Positions 1 through 11,055 are shown, counted from the stretch's first letter. The stretch is 64,000 nucleotides of DNA from an uncultured Aquimarina sp. (GCA_947489195.1 CANLCT010000003.1:1-64000), one strand, 5' to 3'. Program-made: numbers and translations. The notes: generated by a model from the letters alone, not told the origin.

Positions 1-77
1 GTTGGCTGTTGGCTGTTGGCTGTTGGCTGTTGGCTGTTGGCTGTTGGCTGTTGGCTGTTGGCTGTTGGCTGTTGGCT
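1..77. repeat. Tandem heptamer array, 11 copies of GTTGGCT
   Basis: Eleven perfect head-to-tail copies of the 7-mer GTTGGCT fill the first 77 bases, and the array may continue to the left of the window. No gene covers it. The unit length is not a multiple of three, so inside a reading frame copy changes would shift the frame, but here it appears to be intergenic. Such arrays change copy number by replication slippage. Related degenerate heptamers occur at 8081-8108 and 36276-36296. Confidence 0.95.
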
Positions 78-260
78 AATCTGTTTTATTTTTACACTCT
101 AATCAACCAATACTATTTTACTTATTCAAAAAATACGAACACCTCGCTTGTTTAAAAAAAAGACATCCTTTCTTTTATTAAGACCAATAACATTCAAAAT
201 CAACAAAATGACTTTGATATATTTTTGTTTCGTAATTTATTATACTCAACTAACTTATAT

Positions 261-297
261 AAAAAAAGGCTACTTTTTTTAAAGTAACCTTTTTTAT
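261..297 (-). terminator. Rho-independent terminator of gltA
   Basis: Read on the minus strand, a 9-bp stem (GGTTACTTT with AAAGTAGCC, one G-T wobble) is followed by a run of T. It begins 17 bases after the gltA stop codon, so it should end the citrate synthase transcript. Confidence 0.75.
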
Positions 298-313
298 ATG
301 ATGTTCTGTATTA

Positions 314-1600
314 TTATCTAGATTCTAAATCCTTAAACTCTCTTAAGTTTTCTCCAGTATAAATTTGCCTTGGTCTACCTATTGGTTCTTTATTCAATCG
401 CATTTCTCTCCATTGTGCAATCCAACCTGGTAAACGCCCCAATGCAAACATTACTGTAAACATATCTGTTGGTATCCCTAATGCTCGGTAAATAATTCCC
501 GAATAAAAATCTACATTTGGATATAATTTTCTTTTTACAAAATACTCATCATTTAAAGCTTCTTGCTCTAATCCTTTAGCAATTTCCAAAATAGGATCAT
601 TAACTCCTAAATCTCCTAATACTTCATCTGCAGCTACTTTTATAATTTTTGCTCTAGGGTCAAAATTTTTGTATACACGGTGACCAAAGCCCATTAAGCG
701 AAAAGGATCTTCTTTATCTTTTGCTTTGCCCATGTATTTTTTTGTATCTCCTCCATCTAGCTTAATTGCTTCTAACATTTCTAATACAGCCTGGTTAGCA
801 CCACCATGTAATGGACCCCATAAAGCAGAAATTCCTGCAGAAATAGAGGCAAACAAACCTGCATGCGATGAACCTACAATTCTTACCGTAGAAGTAGAAC
901 AATTTTGCTCATGATCAGCATGTAAAATCAACAACTTATCTAAAGCATCGATTACAATATCATTTTGTTTATATTCAGAGTTTGGTTTTTTGAAAAGTAA
1001 TTTTGCAATATTTTCAACATAACCTAATGAATCATCACCATAATCTAATGGCAATCCTTGCTTTTTACGTAATGCCCATGAAACTAATACCGGAAATTTC
1101 CCCATTAATGTAACAATAGCATTATACATATCATCTTCCGAATCCACATCTTCCGACTCAGGATTAAAAGCAATTAATGCACTTGTTAATGATGCCAACA
1201 CTCCCATTGGATGTGCTGATTTTGGAAAACCATCTAATATTTTTTTCACTTCCTCATCTACATGAGACTGTGCTTTGATATCCTTTTCAAACTTAGCTAA
1301 CACTTCTTTATTTGGAAGCTCACCAAAAATCAATAGGTAAGCTGTTTCTAAAAAATCTGCATCATTAGCTAAATCTTCAATAGCATATCCTCGGTAACGT
1401 AAAATCCCTTGCTCACCATCTAAGTAAGTAATGGCACTTTGACAACTACCTGTATTTTTAAAACCTGGATCCAAAGTAATGACTCCATTGGTGGCACCTC
1501 TCAGTGCTTTTATATCAATGGCAACTTCATTCTCAGAACCTTTAATTATAGGGAATTCAAATTTTTTTCCGTCTATTTCTAAAGATGCTATTTCTGACAT
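314..1600 (-). CDS. gltA: Citrate synthase
   Basis: This enzyme condenses oxaloacetate with acetyl-CoA to form citrate, the entry step of the TCA cycle, in the cytoplasm. At 428 residues it has the length of the hexameric (type II) bacterial enzymes. The catalytic residues appear as H265 (in WGPLHGGAN), H307 (in GFGHRVYKNFDPR) and D364 (in NVDFYSG), and the HADHEQNCSTSTVR segment is also conserved. It lies downstream of enolase with a 299-base gap and has its own terminator, so it is probably a separate transcription unit. A palindrome in its upstream region is shared with enolase. Confidence 0.97.
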   Translation of the reverse strand: MSEIASLEIDGKKFEFPIIKGSENEVAIDIKALRGATNGVITLDPGFKNTGSCQSAITYLDGEQGILRYRGYAIEDLANDADFLETAYLLIFGELPNKEVLAKFEKDIKAQSHVDEEVKKILDGFPKSAHPMGVLASLTSALIAFNPESEDVDSEDDMYNAIVTLMGKFPVLVSWALRKKQGLPLDYGDDSLGYVENIAKLLFKKPNSEYKQNDIVIDALDKLLILHADHEQNCSTSTVRIVGSSHAGLFASISAGISALWGPLHGGANQAVLEMLEAIKLDGGDTKKYMGKAKDKEDPFRLMGFGHRVYKNFDPRAKIIKVAADEVLGDLGVNDPILEIAKGLEQEALNDEYFVKRKLYPNVDFYSGIIYRALGIPTDMFTVMFALGRLPGWIAQWREMRLNKEPIGRPRQIYTGENLREFKDLESR

Positions 1601-1698
1601 AAGCTTAATGCTGTTTTTTTTATATTATTATCGAAGAAGCGCTAATTTACAAATTAAACTCTAAAAATAAGTACAATTCACTCACCAAATAATGCCAT

Positions 1699-1708
1699 TA
1701 CTTAAGTA
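1699..1708. promoter_or_regulatory. Palindrome TACTTAAGTA upstream of gltA
   Basis: This is a perfect 10-bp inverted repeat about 100 bases upstream of the gltA start codon. The same 10 bases occur inside a 12-bp palindrome upstream of eno at 3238-3249. The shape and placement fit an operator, but no regulator is identified. No good TAnnTTTG promoter element was found in the 1601-1899 gap. Confidence 0.35.
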
Positions 1709-1812
1709 TTAACATAAGTTTAAAAATTAAGAAACCTTTTTGATTATTTCTTAAAGTTAGCAACTTCTGGCTATTCAGTCATATTATTACAAAAACATTA
1801 CATTTTAAACAC

Positions 1813-1844
1813 AAAAAAAGGCTATCTAGCAGATAGCCTTTTTT
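1813..1844 (-). terminator. Rho-independent terminator of eno
   Basis: A perfect 8-bp stem (GGCTATCT with AGATAGCC) and a 3-base loop are flanked by A and T runs on both sides. It lies about 56 bases past the enolase stop codon. Confidence 0.85.
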
Positions 1845-1899
1845 CTATTTAAAAAAATTTAATCCTTATCAATTACATAAGATTAAATATGGAAATGAA

Positions 1900-3195
<1,296 letters not shown>

Positions 3196-3237
3196 TTATA
3201 ATTTTAGTTTTTTATTATACTTTGTGCAATATAACAA

Positions 3238-3249
3238 ATACTTAAGTAT
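3238..3249. promoter_or_regulatory. Palindrome ATACTTAAGTAT upstream of eno
   Basis: A perfect 12-bp inverted repeat lies about 46 bases before the enolase start codon. Its central 10 bases are identical to the palindrome upstream of gltA. It could be a shared operator for central-carbon genes; this is inference from position and identity only. Confidence 0.35.
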
Positions 3250-3279
3250 CCAATATTGCTTTATTGTTATATATTCTTC

Positions 3280-4374
3280 TTATTTCAAATTTGCTATAAA
3301 CTGATCAAACAAGTAAGTCCCATCATTTGGTCCTGGGCTTGCTTCTGGGTGGTATTGTACCGAAAAACAGTTTTTATCTTTTATTTTAATACCCGCCACA
3401 GTACCATCATTTAAATGCTCATGTGTAATTTCAACATTTTTATTTGCATCTGCGCTTTCTCTATCTACAGCAAAACCATGATTTTGAGAAGATATTTCAC
3501 CCTTACCAGTCAAAAGATTTTTAACTGGATGGTTAATTCCTCGATGCCCGTTGAACATTTTAAATGTTTTTACTCCTTGAGAAATAGCAATCACTTGATG
3601 TCCTAAACAAATACCAAAGGTTGGCAAATTTTCTTCAACCAATTGCTTAGCTACAGAAATAGCATTTTCTAAAGGTTCTGGATCACCAGGACCGTTAGAT
3701 AAAAAATAACCATTTGGATTCCATGCTTTCATTTCCGAAAGTGGTGTATTGTATGGAAACACTTTAATATAAGCACCTCTTTTTGCTAGGTTTCTTAATA
3801 TATTCTTTTTTATACCTAAATCTAATGCCGCAATTTTATAAGTAGCATTTTTATCACCAAAAAAATAGGCTTCTTTTGTTGATACTTTTGATGCCAACTC
3901 TAACCCTTTCATATCGGGAGTAGCCGCCAATTTCTTTTTTAAGCCCTCAATATCATCTACCTCTGTAGAAATAACAGCATTCATTGCTCCATTATCTCTA
4001 ATATAACTTACTAAAGCACGTGTATCTACGTCTGAAATAGCCAATAAATTATTTTCTTCTAAAAATGATTGAAGTGACCTACTTCCTGGTCTTGAATATT
4101 CATAACTGAAATTTTTCACCACAAGACCAGCAATCTTAATAGAATCTGATTCTACTTCTTCTTCTAAGGTTCCATAATTACCAATATGAGCATTGGTTGC
4201 TACCATTATTTGCCCAGAATACGATGGGTCTGTAAAAATTTCCTGATATCCAGTTGTTCCTGTATTAAAACAAACTTCACCAAAAGCACTTCCTGATTTC
4301 CCTACTGCTTTTCCATGAAAAATAGTTCCATCTGATAGTAAAATAACTGCTTTTTGTTTAGACTGGTATTTCAT
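3280..4374 (-). CDS. carA: Carbamoyl-phosphate synthase small (glutaminase) subunit
   Basis: This subunit hydrolyses glutamine and passes ammonia to the large subunit CarB, which makes carbamoyl phosphate for arginine and pyrimidines. The N-terminal CPSase small-chain domain is followed by a class I glutamine amidotransferase domain. That domain carries the nucleophile cysteine in FGICLGHQV and the His/Glu pair in VQYHPEASPGP. The frame is open to 4404, but the ATG at 4374 (MKYQSKQKAVILLSDG) fits the family better and gives 364 residues. carB is not in the window. The position next to rplQ is typical of Flavobacteriaceae. Confidence 0.95.
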   Translation of the reverse strand: MKYQSKQKAVILLSDGTIFHGKAVGKSGSAFGEVCFNTGTTGYQEIFTDPSYSGQIMVATNAHIGNYGTLEEEVESDSIKIAGLVVKNFSYEYSRPGSRSLQSFLEENNLLAISDVDTRALVSYIRDNGAMNAVISTEVDDIEGLKKKLAATPDMKGLELASKVSTKEAYFFGDKNATYKIAALDLGIKKNILRNLAKRGAYIKVFPYNTPLSEMKAWNPNGYFLSNGPGDPEPLENAISVAKQLVEENLPTFGICLGHQVIAISQGVKTFKMFNGHRGINHPVKNLLTGKGEISSQNHGFAVDRESADANKNVEITHEHLNDGTVAGIKIKDKNCFSVQYHPEASPGPNDGTYLFDQFIANLK

Positions 4375-4464
4375 ATATTCATCCTTTTTTGGGGTGTAAA
4401 ACAACTACATTTTAATGTATATCTTTTTTTTGGGCCGATCTATTTCGATATCAATAAATCTGCG

Positions 4465-4472
4465 CAAAAGTA
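4465..4472 (-). promoter_or_regulatory. Promoter -7 element of carA (TACTTTTG)
   Basis: On the minus strand the sequence TACTTTTG matches the flavobacterial -7 consensus TAnnTTTG exactly. About 19 bases upstream there is GTTT rather than a clear TTG, so the -33 element is weak. It would start transcription about 80-90 bases before the carA ATG, downstream of the rplQ terminator. Confidence 0.55.
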
Positions 4473-4527
4473 CTGTAAATAATTAATTTTTTAAACTCTT
4501 ACTCCTATTTTTTTATTTATATGACAT

Positions 4528-4563
4528 AAAAAAAGGACAACCATAACTGATTGCCCTTTTTTA
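4528..4563 (-). terminator. Terminator of the alpha operon, after rplQ
   Basis: On the minus strand a GGGCAA / TTGTCC stem (one G-T pair) around a 10-base loop is followed by seven T. It begins about 20 bases after the rplQ stop codon and separates the ribosomal cluster from carA. Confidence 0.75.
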
Positions 4564-4584
4564 TAAATGTTATAACTAAACATC

Positions 4585-5052
4585 TTATTCTTCTTCGTTA
4601 GTTGCTGGAGTTTCAACAACTGGTTCAGCAGCTTTTTTTGATCTACCTCTACGAGTAGATTTTTTAGCTACAGCTTTACCAGCAGTATATATCTCATTAA
4701 AATCTACTAATTCGATCATTGCCATTTCAGCATTATCTCCTAAACGATTTCCTAGCTTAATAATACGCGTATAACCACCTGGTCTATCACCTACTTTTGG
4801 CGCAACATCTCTAAAAAGCTCAGTTACGGCATCTTTTTGCCTTAGTTTAGCAAAAACTAAACGTCTATTATGCGTTGTATCTGACTTAGATTTAGTTATT
4901 AAAGGCTCAACAAACTGCTTTAAAGCTTTTGCTTTTGCAAGCGTAGTGTTGATTCTTTTATGCTCAATTAAAGAAGAAGCCATATTTGCAAGCATTGCAG
5001 TTCTATGGGCCGTTTTTCTTCCTAAATGATTTATTTTCTTTCCGTGTCTCAT
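4585..5052 (-). CDS. rplQ: 50S ribosomal protein L17
   Basis: L17 belongs to the large ribosomal subunit. The conserved opening [17 protein letters not shown] and the [13 protein letters not shown] segment identify it. At 155 residues it is longer than the roughly 116-130 usual elsewhere. The extra C-terminus is first basic ([11 protein letters not shown]) and then acidic (ending NEEE), a tail common in Bacteroidota. It is the last gene of the alpha operon, 60 bases after rpoA, and a terminator follows. Confidence 0.97.
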   Translation of the reverse strand: MRHGKKINHLGRKTAHRTAMLANMASSLIEHKRINTTLAKAKALKQFVEPLITKSKSDTTHNRRLVFAKLRQKDAVTELFRDVAPKVGDRPGGYTRIIKLGNRLGDNAEMAMIELVDFNEIYTAGKAVAKKSTRRGRSKKAAEPVVETPATNEEE

Positions 5053-5112
5053 GACATTTTTATTTTAGCACCATCTTGCTCTACCCGCTTTGAGGAGCAA
5101 AATATGATGTAA

Positions 5113-6105
5113 TTAATCTTTATCTAATTTATATTTAGATAAATCCATACCAAAACTTAAACCTTTTACATTTACTAATTCTTCTAATTCAGTAAGTGAT
5201 TTTTTTCCGAAGTTTCTAAACTTCATAAGGTCATTTTTATTGAATGATACTAGATCTCCTAATGTATCTACTTCAGCAGCTTTTAAACAGTTTAACGCAC
5301 GAACCGAAAGATCCATATCGATTAATTTAGTTTTAAGCAACTGACGCATATGTAACGACTCTTCATCATAAGTTTCTGTTTGTGCTATTTCGTCAGCTTC
5401 AAGCGTAATACGCTCGTCAGAAAATAACATAAAGTGGTGAATAAGAATCTTAGCCGCCTCAGTTAATGCATCTTTAGGATGAATTGAACCATCAGAAACT
5501 ATTTCGAAAACTAATTTTTCATAATCAGTTTTTTGCTCTACACGATAATTTTCAATGCTATATTTAACATTTTTTATTGGCGTATAAATAGAATCTGTAA
5601 AAATTGTTCCTACAGGCACATTAGCCTTTTTATTTTCTTCAGCAGGCACATAACCTCTACCTTTTTCAATAGTAATTTCCATATCGAAACTTACTGATTT
5701 GTCAAGATTACAGATTACTAAATCTGGATTTAACACTTGAAAACCAGAAACAAACTTTTGAAAATCACCTGCAGTCAATTGATCTTGACCAGATATAGAT
5801 ATAGATACCGTTTCATTATCAACATCTTCAATTTGACGCTTAAAACGCACTTGTTTTAAGTTCAAAATGATTTCAGTAACATCTTCAACAACCCCTGCCA
5901 ATGTAGAAAACTCGTGATCAACACCTTCAATTCTTATAGAAGTTATTGCAAATCCTTCTAATGAAGAAAGCAACACTCTTCGCAAAGCATTTCCAATTGT
6001 TAAACCGTAGCCTGGCTCTAAAGGTCTGAATTCAAATTTACCTTCAAATTCAGTTGAATCAATCATGATTACTTTATCGGGCTTCTGAAAATTTAATATT
6101 GCCAT
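5113..6105 (-). CDS. rpoA: DNA-directed RNA polymerase subunit alpha
   Basis: The alpha subunit nucleates core RNA polymerase assembly and contacts upstream DNA and activators. The N-terminal domain (about residues 1-230) holds the conserved [19 protein letters not shown] segment. The C-terminal domain (about 250-325) has the helix-hairpin-helix region with [18 protein letters not shown] and [12 protein letters not shown]. The length of 330 is normal. It lies between rpsD (99 bases) and rplQ (60 bases), the standard alpha-operon order. Confidence 0.98.
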   Translation of the reverse strand: MAILNFQKPDKVIMIDSTEFEGKFEFRPLEPGYGLTIGNALRRVLLSSLEGFAITSIRIEGVDHEFSTLAGVVEDVTEIILNLKQVRFKRQIEDVDNETVSISISGQDQLTAGDFQKFVSGFQVLNPDLVICNLDKSVSFDMEITIEKGRGYVPAEENKKANVPVGTIFTDSIYTPIKNVKYSIENYRVEQKTDYEKLVFEIVSDGSIHPKDALTEAAKILIHHFMLFSDERITLEADEIAQTETYDEESLHMRQLLKTKLIDMDLSVRALNCLKAAEVDTLGDLVSFNKNDLMKFRNFGKKSLTELEELVNVKGLSFGMDLSKYKLDKD

Positions 6106-6204
6106 ATTTTCTTCGTTTTAATTGTTATTTGGTTGCGCGAGTTATAAGTTTGAAGAAGACAAATAAATCCTTTGGCCAAATACCAATACAGTTTTGTTAA
6201 TTTA

Positions 6205-6810
6205 TTATTTTGAGTAAAGTTCTACGATGAACTGCTCATTGATCGTTTCAGGAATCTGAATACGCTGTGGCACAGAAACGAAAGTTCCTTCTTTAGTCGC
6301 ACTATTCCAAGTAATCCACTCATACACTGCACTACTTGCACTAAGTGAATTATTAATTACTTCTAAAGATTTTGATTTTTCTCTTACACCTACTACATCA
6401 CCTGGCTTCACCTGGTAAGAAGGAATATTTACGATTTCACCATTAACAGTAATATGACGGTGAGATACTAATTGACGAGCACCACTACGAGAAGTAGATA
6501 AACCCATTCTATAAGCTACATTATCCAAACGAGACTCACATAGCTGAAGTAAAACTTCACCAGTAATTCCAGTTGCACGTGTTGCTTTATCAAACATATT
6601 ACGAAATTGCTTTTCAAGAATTCCATATGTATATTTAGCTTTTTGCTTTTCCATTAACTGGATTGCATATTCACTTTTCTTTCCTCTTCTACGGTTATTA
6701 CCGTGTTGTCCTGGAGGGTAATTTCTTTTTTCAAAAGACTTATCATCTCCGAAAATAGCTTGTCCGAATTTACGGGCAATTTTAGTTTTTGGACCAGTAT
6801 ATCTTGCCAT
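6205..6810 (-). CDS. rpsD: 30S ribosomal protein S4
   Basis: S4 is a primary 16S rRNA-binding protein that nucleates the small-subunit body. It has 201 residues. The S4 RNA-binding domain is seen at about 90-155 ([19 protein letters not shown], then [10 protein letters not shown]). The N-terminal region has no cysteines, so this is a zinc-free form. In many bacteria S4 represses the alpha operon through an mRNA site; no such site was recognised here, but the 96-base gap before it carries a promoter-like element. Confidence 0.97.
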   Translation of the reverse strand: MARYTGPKTKIARKFGQAIFGDDKSFEKRNYPPGQHGNNRRRGKKSEYAIQLMEKQKAKYTYGILEKQFRNMFDKATRATGITGEVLLQLCESRLDNVAYRMGLSTSRSGARQLVSHRHITVNGEIVNIPSYQVKPGDVVGVREKSKSLEVINNSLSASSAVYEWITWNSATKEGTFVSVPQRIQIPETINEQFIVELYSK

Positions 6811-6883
6811 TACTATAAAATAGATTAAAAATTATTTGGGTGTTTATGAATTAAGGTCACTGTCCTTCGATAAACAAAAGCCC

Positions 6884-6891
6884 CAAAGATA
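6884..6891 (-). promoter_or_regulatory. Possible internal promoter before rpsD (TATCTTTG)
   Basis: TATCTTTG on the minus strand fits the TAnnTTTG -7 consensus in the rpsK-rpsD gap. The -33 region has GTTT near 6910, the same weak form as before carA. It could allow separate expression of rpsD-rpoA-rplQ. Confidence 0.4.
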
Positions 6892-6906
6892 CTAAAAATA
6901 ATATTA

Positions 6907-7290
6907 TTAAACTCTTCGTCTTTTTGGAGGACGACATCCATTGTGAGGCATTGGAGTTACATCAATAATTTCTGATACTTCAATTCCTGAATTATGTAAA
7001 GTTCTAATAGCAGACTCACGTCCATTACCAGGTCCTTTTACATACACCTTCACCTTTTTTAGTCCTGCTTCTGTAGCCACTTTTGCAGCATCTTCAGCAG
7101 CTAATTGAGCTGCATATGGAGTGTTCTTTTTAGAACCTCTAAAGCCCATTTTTCCTGCAGATGACCATGAAATCACATCACCTTTTTTGTTTGTTAAAGA
7201 AACGATGATATTGTTAAATGATGCAGTTACGTGAGCTTCACCTACCGCTTCAACAATTACCTTACGTTTTTTTGTCGTTGACTTTGCCAT
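6907..7290 (-). CDS. rpsK: 30S ribosomal protein S11
   Basis: S11 lies on the platform of the small subunit, near the mRNA exit. The 127-residue protein has the conserved [15 protein letters not shown] segment and the characteristic [11 protein letters not shown]-terminus. It follows rpsM by 71 bases in the alpha operon. Confidence 0.98.
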   Translation of the reverse strand: MAKSTTKKRKVIVEAVGEAHVTASFNNIIVSLTNKKGDVISWSSAGKMGFRGSKKNTPYAAQLAAEDAAKVATEAGLKKVKVYVKGPGNGRESAIRTLHNSGIEVSEIIDVTPMPHNGCRPPKRRRV

Positions 7291-7361
7291 ACTTTGATTG
7301 TTTAGAATTAGGTATTGAAATTAATGCACTAAGCATTGGCACCAATACCGTATTCTAATTA

Positions 7362-7736
7362 TTACTTAGTTACCTTTTTCTTATTAGCAACAGTTTTTCT
7401 TTTACCTTTTCTAGTTCTAGAGTTATTCTTAGTACGTTGACCTCTTAAAGGCAAACCTGCTCTATGACGAATTCCTCTGTAACATCCGATATCCATTAAA
7501 CGTTTAATGTTTAATTGAGTTTCCGAACGCAACTCACCTTCAATAGTATATTGACTAACGGCTTCACGAATGCTACCGATTTGATCATCATTCCAATCAG
7601 AAACTTTGATATTCTCGTCTACTTTGGCAGCTGCTAAAATTTCTTTTGCTCTACTACTACCAATACCGAAGATATAGGTTAATGCTATAACTCCTCGCTT
7701 TTGTTTAGGTATATCTACCCCTGCAATTCTTGCCAT
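7362..7736 (-). CDS. rpsM: 30S ribosomal protein S13
   Basis: S13 is in the head of the small subunit and contacts the P-site tRNA and the large subunit. It has 124 residues, opening with [19 protein letters not shown]. The helix-two-turn-helix motif and the conserved [22 protein letters not shown] stretch near the basic C-terminus are present. It starts 2 bases after rpmJ ends. Confidence 0.98.
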   Translation of the reverse strand: MARIAGVDIPKQKRGVIALTYIFGIGSSRAKEILAAAKVDENIKVSDWNDDQIGSIREAVSQYTIEGELRSETQLNIKRLMDIGCYRGIRHRAGLPLRGQRTKNNSRTRKGKRKTVANKKKVTK

Positions 7737-7738
7737 AA

Positions 7739-7855
7739 TTACCCTTGTCTTTGTTTAAATCTAGGATTCTTTTTATTAATTACATAAAGACGTCCTTTTC
7801 TGCGCACTATTTTGCAGTCAGCACTTCTTTTCTTTAATGATGCTCTAACTTTCAT
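7739..7855 (-). CDS. rpmJ: 50S ribosomal protein L36 (zinc-free form)
   Basis: Translating the minus strand from the ATG at 7855 gives 38 residues, beginning [21 protein letters not shown] and ending PRFKQRQG, which is L36. The classical form binds zinc through three cysteines and a histidine. Only one cysteine (C14) remains here and the histidine position is phenylalanine, so it cannot hold zinc in the usual way. It is 2 bases after infA and 2 bases before rpsM, the expected place. Confidence 0.96.
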   Translation of the reverse strand: MKVRASLKKRSADCKIVRRKGRLYVINKKNPRFKQRQG

Positions 7856-7857
7856 AA

Positions 7858-8073
7858 TTAGTATCTATAGGTTATTCTTGCCTTCGATAAGTCGTAAGGA
7901 CTCATTTCTAATTTAACTTTATCACCAGGAAGTAATTTAATATAATGCATACGCATTTTTCCTGAGATATGTGCGGTCACTACATGACCATTTTCTAATT
8001 CAACACGGAACATTGCATTTGACAATGCTTCAATGATACTTCCGTCTTGTTCAATTGCTGGTTGTTTTGCCAT
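7858..8073 (-). CDS. infA: Translation initiation factor IF-1
   Basis: IF-1 binds the A site of the small subunit during initiation. The 71-residue protein is one OB-fold, with the conserved [17 protein letters not shown] and [18 protein letters not shown] segments. It lies between secY (80 bases) and rpmJ (2 bases). The gap before it holds a short degenerate heptamer repeat. Confidence 0.97.
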   Translation of the reverse strand: MAKQPAIEQDGSIIEALSNAMFRVELENGHVVTAHISGKMRMHYIKLLPGDKVKLEMSPYDLSKARITYRY

Positions 8074-8080
8074 TCTGTTT

Positions 8081-8108
8081 AGTTATCAGTTTATAGTTGT
8101 CAGTTGTC
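8081..8108. repeat. Four degenerate heptamers in the secY-infA gap
   Basis: The units AGTTATC, AGTTTAT, AGTTGTC and AGTTGTC follow one another. They share the 7-base period and GTTG core of the GTTGGCT array at the start of the window. They are transcribed as part of the ribosomal operon but are not translated. Confidence 0.7.
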
Positions 8109-8153
8109 AGCAAAATTTCTTTATACTTTTATACTGACGCACTCTGTACTAAA

Positions 8154-9494
8154 TTAAGCTACCGCTTTTCTTTTACTACCCGTTTTCATTAACCCATCAT
8201 AGTGACGGTTTAACAAGTATGAATTCACTTGCTGCACAGTGTCAATTGCCACACCTACCATAATTAATAATGACGTTCCTCCAAAAAACAATCCCCAACC
8301 TTGTTGCACACCTAACAAACTCACTGCAATTGCAGGGAATACAGCTATAAGTGCAAGAAAGATTGATCCAGGCAATGTAATTTGAGACATGATCTTATCT
8401 AAATATTCAGATGTTTCAGTACCAGGTCTAAATCCAGGCACAAATCCTCCACTTCTTTTCAAATCATCGGCCATTTTATTTGTAGGCACTGTAATCGCCG
8501 TATAAAAATACGTAAACACAATGATTAACAAACCAAACACTAGGTTATACCAAAAACCAAATATATTACTAAAGGCAGCAGTTACACCTTGAGCAGTTTC
8601 TGTTTGCGACATTCCTGCCACAGCTGCTGGTATAAACATTATTGCTTGAGCAAAAATTATTGGCATTACTCCAGAAGCATTTAACTTCAACGGAATGTAT
8701 TGACGTGAACCAAAAATATTCTTTTCATACCCTCCATCAGCAGTTCTACGCGCATATTGAACCGGCACTTGACGTACAGCCATTACCAATAAAACAGAAG
8801 CTAGAATGATGACAAACCATATTACAAGTTCGATTAAAACCATTATCATACCTCCACCCTCTTCACCGCTTACGCGAGAAATTAAGTTTTGGATAAACAC
8901 TTGTGGTAACGTTGCTATAATACCCACCATTATTAATAGTGAAATTCCATTTCCAATTCCTTTTTCTGTAATACGCTCACCTAACCACATTGCAAATATA
9001 CATCCTGTAGTAATTATGATAACTGATGAAACAATAAATGCCACCGAGTTACCCATTACAAATGCAGATTCTGGTAATGTATTAAACAAATTATAAATAT
9101 AACCTGGACCTTGAACTAAAGTAATAGCAATTGTTAGCCAACGTGTTATTTGATTAATCTTTTTACGTCCACTTTCACCTTCTTTTTGTAGTTTTTGCAA
9201 ATAAGGAATTGCAATTCCCATTAATTGCACTACAATAGATGCAGAAATGTAAGGCATAATACCCAACGCAAAAACCGATGCATTAGCAAAAGCTCCACCA
9301 GTAAAGGCGTTTAAAAGACCTAACAAACCATCTTGAGTTTGCGTTCCTAATTGTGCTAATTGAGCAGCATCGATACCCGGAAGCACTACTTGAGCACCAA
9401 AACGGTACACAAGCAATAAACCAAGAGTTAAACCAATACGGTTACGTAACTCATCTATTTTCCAGATATTTTTAATAGTTTCAATAAACTTCAT
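8154..9494 (-). CDS. secY: Protein translocase subunit SecY
   Basis: SecY forms the protein-conducting channel of the inner membrane with SecE and SecG. The 446 residues contain about ten membrane segments. Family signatures include GERITEKGIGNGISLLI and the cytoplasmic loop with RRTADGGYEKNIFGSRQYIPLK. The C-terminal part reads PGFRPGTETSEYLDKIM. It follows rplO by 10 bases in the spc operon. Confidence 0.98.
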   Translation of the reverse strand: MKFIETIKNIWKIDELRNRIGLTLGLLLVYRFGAQVVLPGIDAAQLAQLGTQTQDGLLGLLNAFTGGAFANASVFALGIMPYISASIVVQLMGIAIPYLQKLQKEGESGRKKINQITRWLTIAITLVQGPGYIYNLFNTLPESAFVMGNSVAFIVSSVIIITTGCIFAMWLGERITEKGIGNGISLLIMVGIIATLPQVFIQNLISRVSGEEGGGMIMVLIELVIWFVIILASVLLVMAVRQVPVQYARRTADGGYEKNIFGSRQYIPLKLNASGVMPIIFAQAIMFIPAAVAGMSQTETAQGVTAAFSNIFGFWYNLVFGLLIIVFTYFYTAITVPTNKMADDLKRSGGFVPGFRPGTETSEYLDKIMSQITLPGSIFLALIAVFPAIAVSLLGVQQGWGLFFGGTSLLIMVGVAIDTVQQVNSYLLNRHYDGLMKTGSKRKAVA

Positions 9495-9504
9495 AAAGTT
9501 ATTA

Positions 9505-9957
9505 TTAAAGAGTTATTGCTTCTCCACCAGCAGCCTCAATGGCTTGCTTAGCAGAAGCAGTAAATTTATGCGCTGATACTTTTAACTTCGCCTTTAACTC
9601 TCCTCTTCCAAGTATCTTTACTAATTCATTTTTTCCAGCTAATCTTGTTGCCACTAAGGCATCAAAATCAACAGTGTCAGAAAATTTCCCAGCATCAACA
9701 TATGCTTGTAAAGTGTCTAAATTCACACCCTGATATTCTTTTCTATTTATGTTTGTAAAACCAAACTTAGGAACACGTCTTTGCAATGGCATTTGACCAC
9801 CTTCAAAACCTATTTTTCTAGAATAACCAGAACGAGACTTAGCTCCTTTGTGACCACGTGCCGCAGTACCACCTTTACCAGAACCTTGTCCACGACCTAA
9901 ACGCTTTCCTTGACTTTTAACTGAGCCTGATGCAGGCTTTAAGTTACTTAAATTCAT
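9505..9957 (-). CDS. rplO: 50S ribosomal protein L15
   Basis: L15 is a late-assembling large-subunit protein. The 150-residue sequence opens [20 protein letters not shown]. The glycine- and basic-rich N-terminal extension ([18 protein letters not shown]) reaches into the ribosome, followed by the globular domain ending [10 protein letters not shown]. It lies 11 bases after rpmD and 10 bases before secY. Confidence 0.97.
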   Translation of the reverse strand: MNLSNLKPASGSVKSQGKRLGRGQGSGKGGTAARGHKGAKSRSGYSRKIGFEGGQMPLQRRVPKFGFTNINRKEYQGVNLDTLQAYVDAGKFSDTVDFDALVATRLAGKNELVKILGRGELKAKLKVSAHKFTASAKQAIEAAGGEAITL

Positions 9958-9968
9958 CTTTATTCGTT

Positions 9969-10148
9969 TTAAATCGTTTCAACAGAAACTAAATGTTGAA
10001 CTTTATTTACCATTCCAAGTATGCTTGGAGTATCTGTGTGCTCTACAGTTTGACCAATCTTTTTAAGCCCTAAAGCCTCTAAAGTTTTCTTTTGGTTAGC
10101 TGTACGGTTTATAGCACTTTTCACCTTAGTTACTTTTATTGTCGCCAT
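9969..10148 (-). CDS. rpmD: 50S ribosomal protein L30
   Basis: L30 is a small large-subunit protein with a ferredoxin-like fold. The frame is open further upstream to 10241, inside rpsE. The ATG at 10148 gives the normal 59-residue protein beginning [16 protein letters not shown] and containing [19 protein letters not shown]. That start leaves a 10-base gap after rpsE, so the longer form is rejected. Confidence 0.96.
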   Translation of the reverse strand: MATIKVTKVKSAINRTANQKKTLEALGLKKIGQTVEHTDTPSILGMVNKVQHLVSVETI

Positions 10149-10158
10149 AATTTTTATA

Positions 10159-10683
10159 TTAACCGTTAAACACTTTATCCAATGACACACCTCTTTGTTT
10201 TGCAACTTGCTGAGCAGAACGTAAACGTAATAATGCATCAAATGTTGCCTTTACCACATTATGAGGATTAGAAGATCCTTGGTTTTTTGACATCACATCA
10301 TGCACACCAACTGCTTCTAATACTGCACGTATAGCACCACCAGCAATTACTCCTGTACCCTTAGAGGCAGGTAATAATAATACTCTAGCGCCACCGTATT
10401 TCCCTTTTTGCTCGTGAGGTAATGTTCCTTTATTTAATGGAATACGTACCAAATTCTTTTTTGCATCTTCTACTGCTTTTGCGATAGCCTCTGCAACTTC
10501 TTTTGATTTACCTAAACCTTGACCAACAACACCATTTTCATCACCAACTACAACAATAGCCGAAAATCCAAAAGCACGTCCACCCTTAGTTACCTTAGTA
10601 ACACGTTGAACTCCTACTAAACGATCTTTTAAATCAAGACCACTAGGCTTTACTAATTCTGCGTTTTTATATTTTTGATACAT
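10159..10683 (-). CDS. rpsE: 30S ribosomal protein S5
   Basis: S5 acts in translational accuracy and the mRNA entry helicase. The protein has 174 residues. The N-terminal double-stranded-RNA-binding-like domain ([20 protein letters not shown]) is followed by the C-terminal domain ([19 protein letters not shown]). It is 5 bases after rplR. Confidence 0.97.
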   Translation of the reverse strand: MYQKYKNAELVKPSGLDLKDRLVGVQRVTKVTKGGRAFGFSAIVVVGDENGVVGQGLGKSKEVAEAIAKAVEDAKKNLVRIPLNKGTLPHEQKGKYGGARVLLLPASKGTGVIAGGAIRAVLEAVGVHDVMSKNQGSSNPHNVVKATFDALLRLRSAQQVAKQRGVSLDKVFNG

Positions 10684-10688
10684 CTTTC

Positions 10689-11045
10689 TTAGAATTTAAG
10701 TCCTGCTTCTCTAGCTCCTTCAGCTAATGATTTTATTCTACCGTGGTAAAGGTAACCACCTCTATCGAAAGCAACAACATCTACTCCAGCTTTAACAGCT
10801 TTTTCAGCGATTGCTTTTCCAACTAGATTTGCAATTTCAATTTTAGTTCCTGTTGCATCAGCAATTGCTTTATCACGTGATGAAGCAGCTACTAAAGTTT
10901 TCCCATCAACATCATTAACAATTTGAGCATAAATCTCTTTGTTACTTCTGTAAACAGAAAGTCTTGGACGTTCCGCCGTACCACTTACAGCACCACGAAT
11001 ACGCTTTCTTATCTTTAATCTTCTTGATTCTTTTGAGAATGCCAT
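10689..11045 (-). CDS. rplR: 50S ribosomal protein L18
   Basis: L18 binds 5S rRNA in the central protuberance. It has 118 residues, with [20 protein letters not shown] and the C-terminal [20 protein letters not shown]. It is 10 bases after rplF and 5 bases before rpsE. Confidence 0.98.
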   Translation of the reverse strand: MAFSKESRRLKIRKRIRGAVSGTAERPRLSVYRSNKEIYAQIVNDVDGKTLVAASSRDKAIADATGTKIEIANLVGKAIAEKAVKAGVDVVAFDRGGYLYHGRIKSLAEGAREAGLKF

Positions 11046-11055
11046 AACTTAGTTA

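Noticed and set aside
1-77. CRISPR array
   Set aside because: The units are direct 7-mers without spacers, so it is a simple tandem repeat.
4375-4404. Upstream ATG for carA
   Set aside because: The added ten residues are not typical; MKYQSKQKAVILL at 4374 fits better.
9969-10241. Extended 90-residue form of L30 starting inside rpsE
   Set aside because: The extra N-terminus does not resemble L30 and overlaps rpsE by 83 bases; the ATG at 10148 gives the normal 59 residues.
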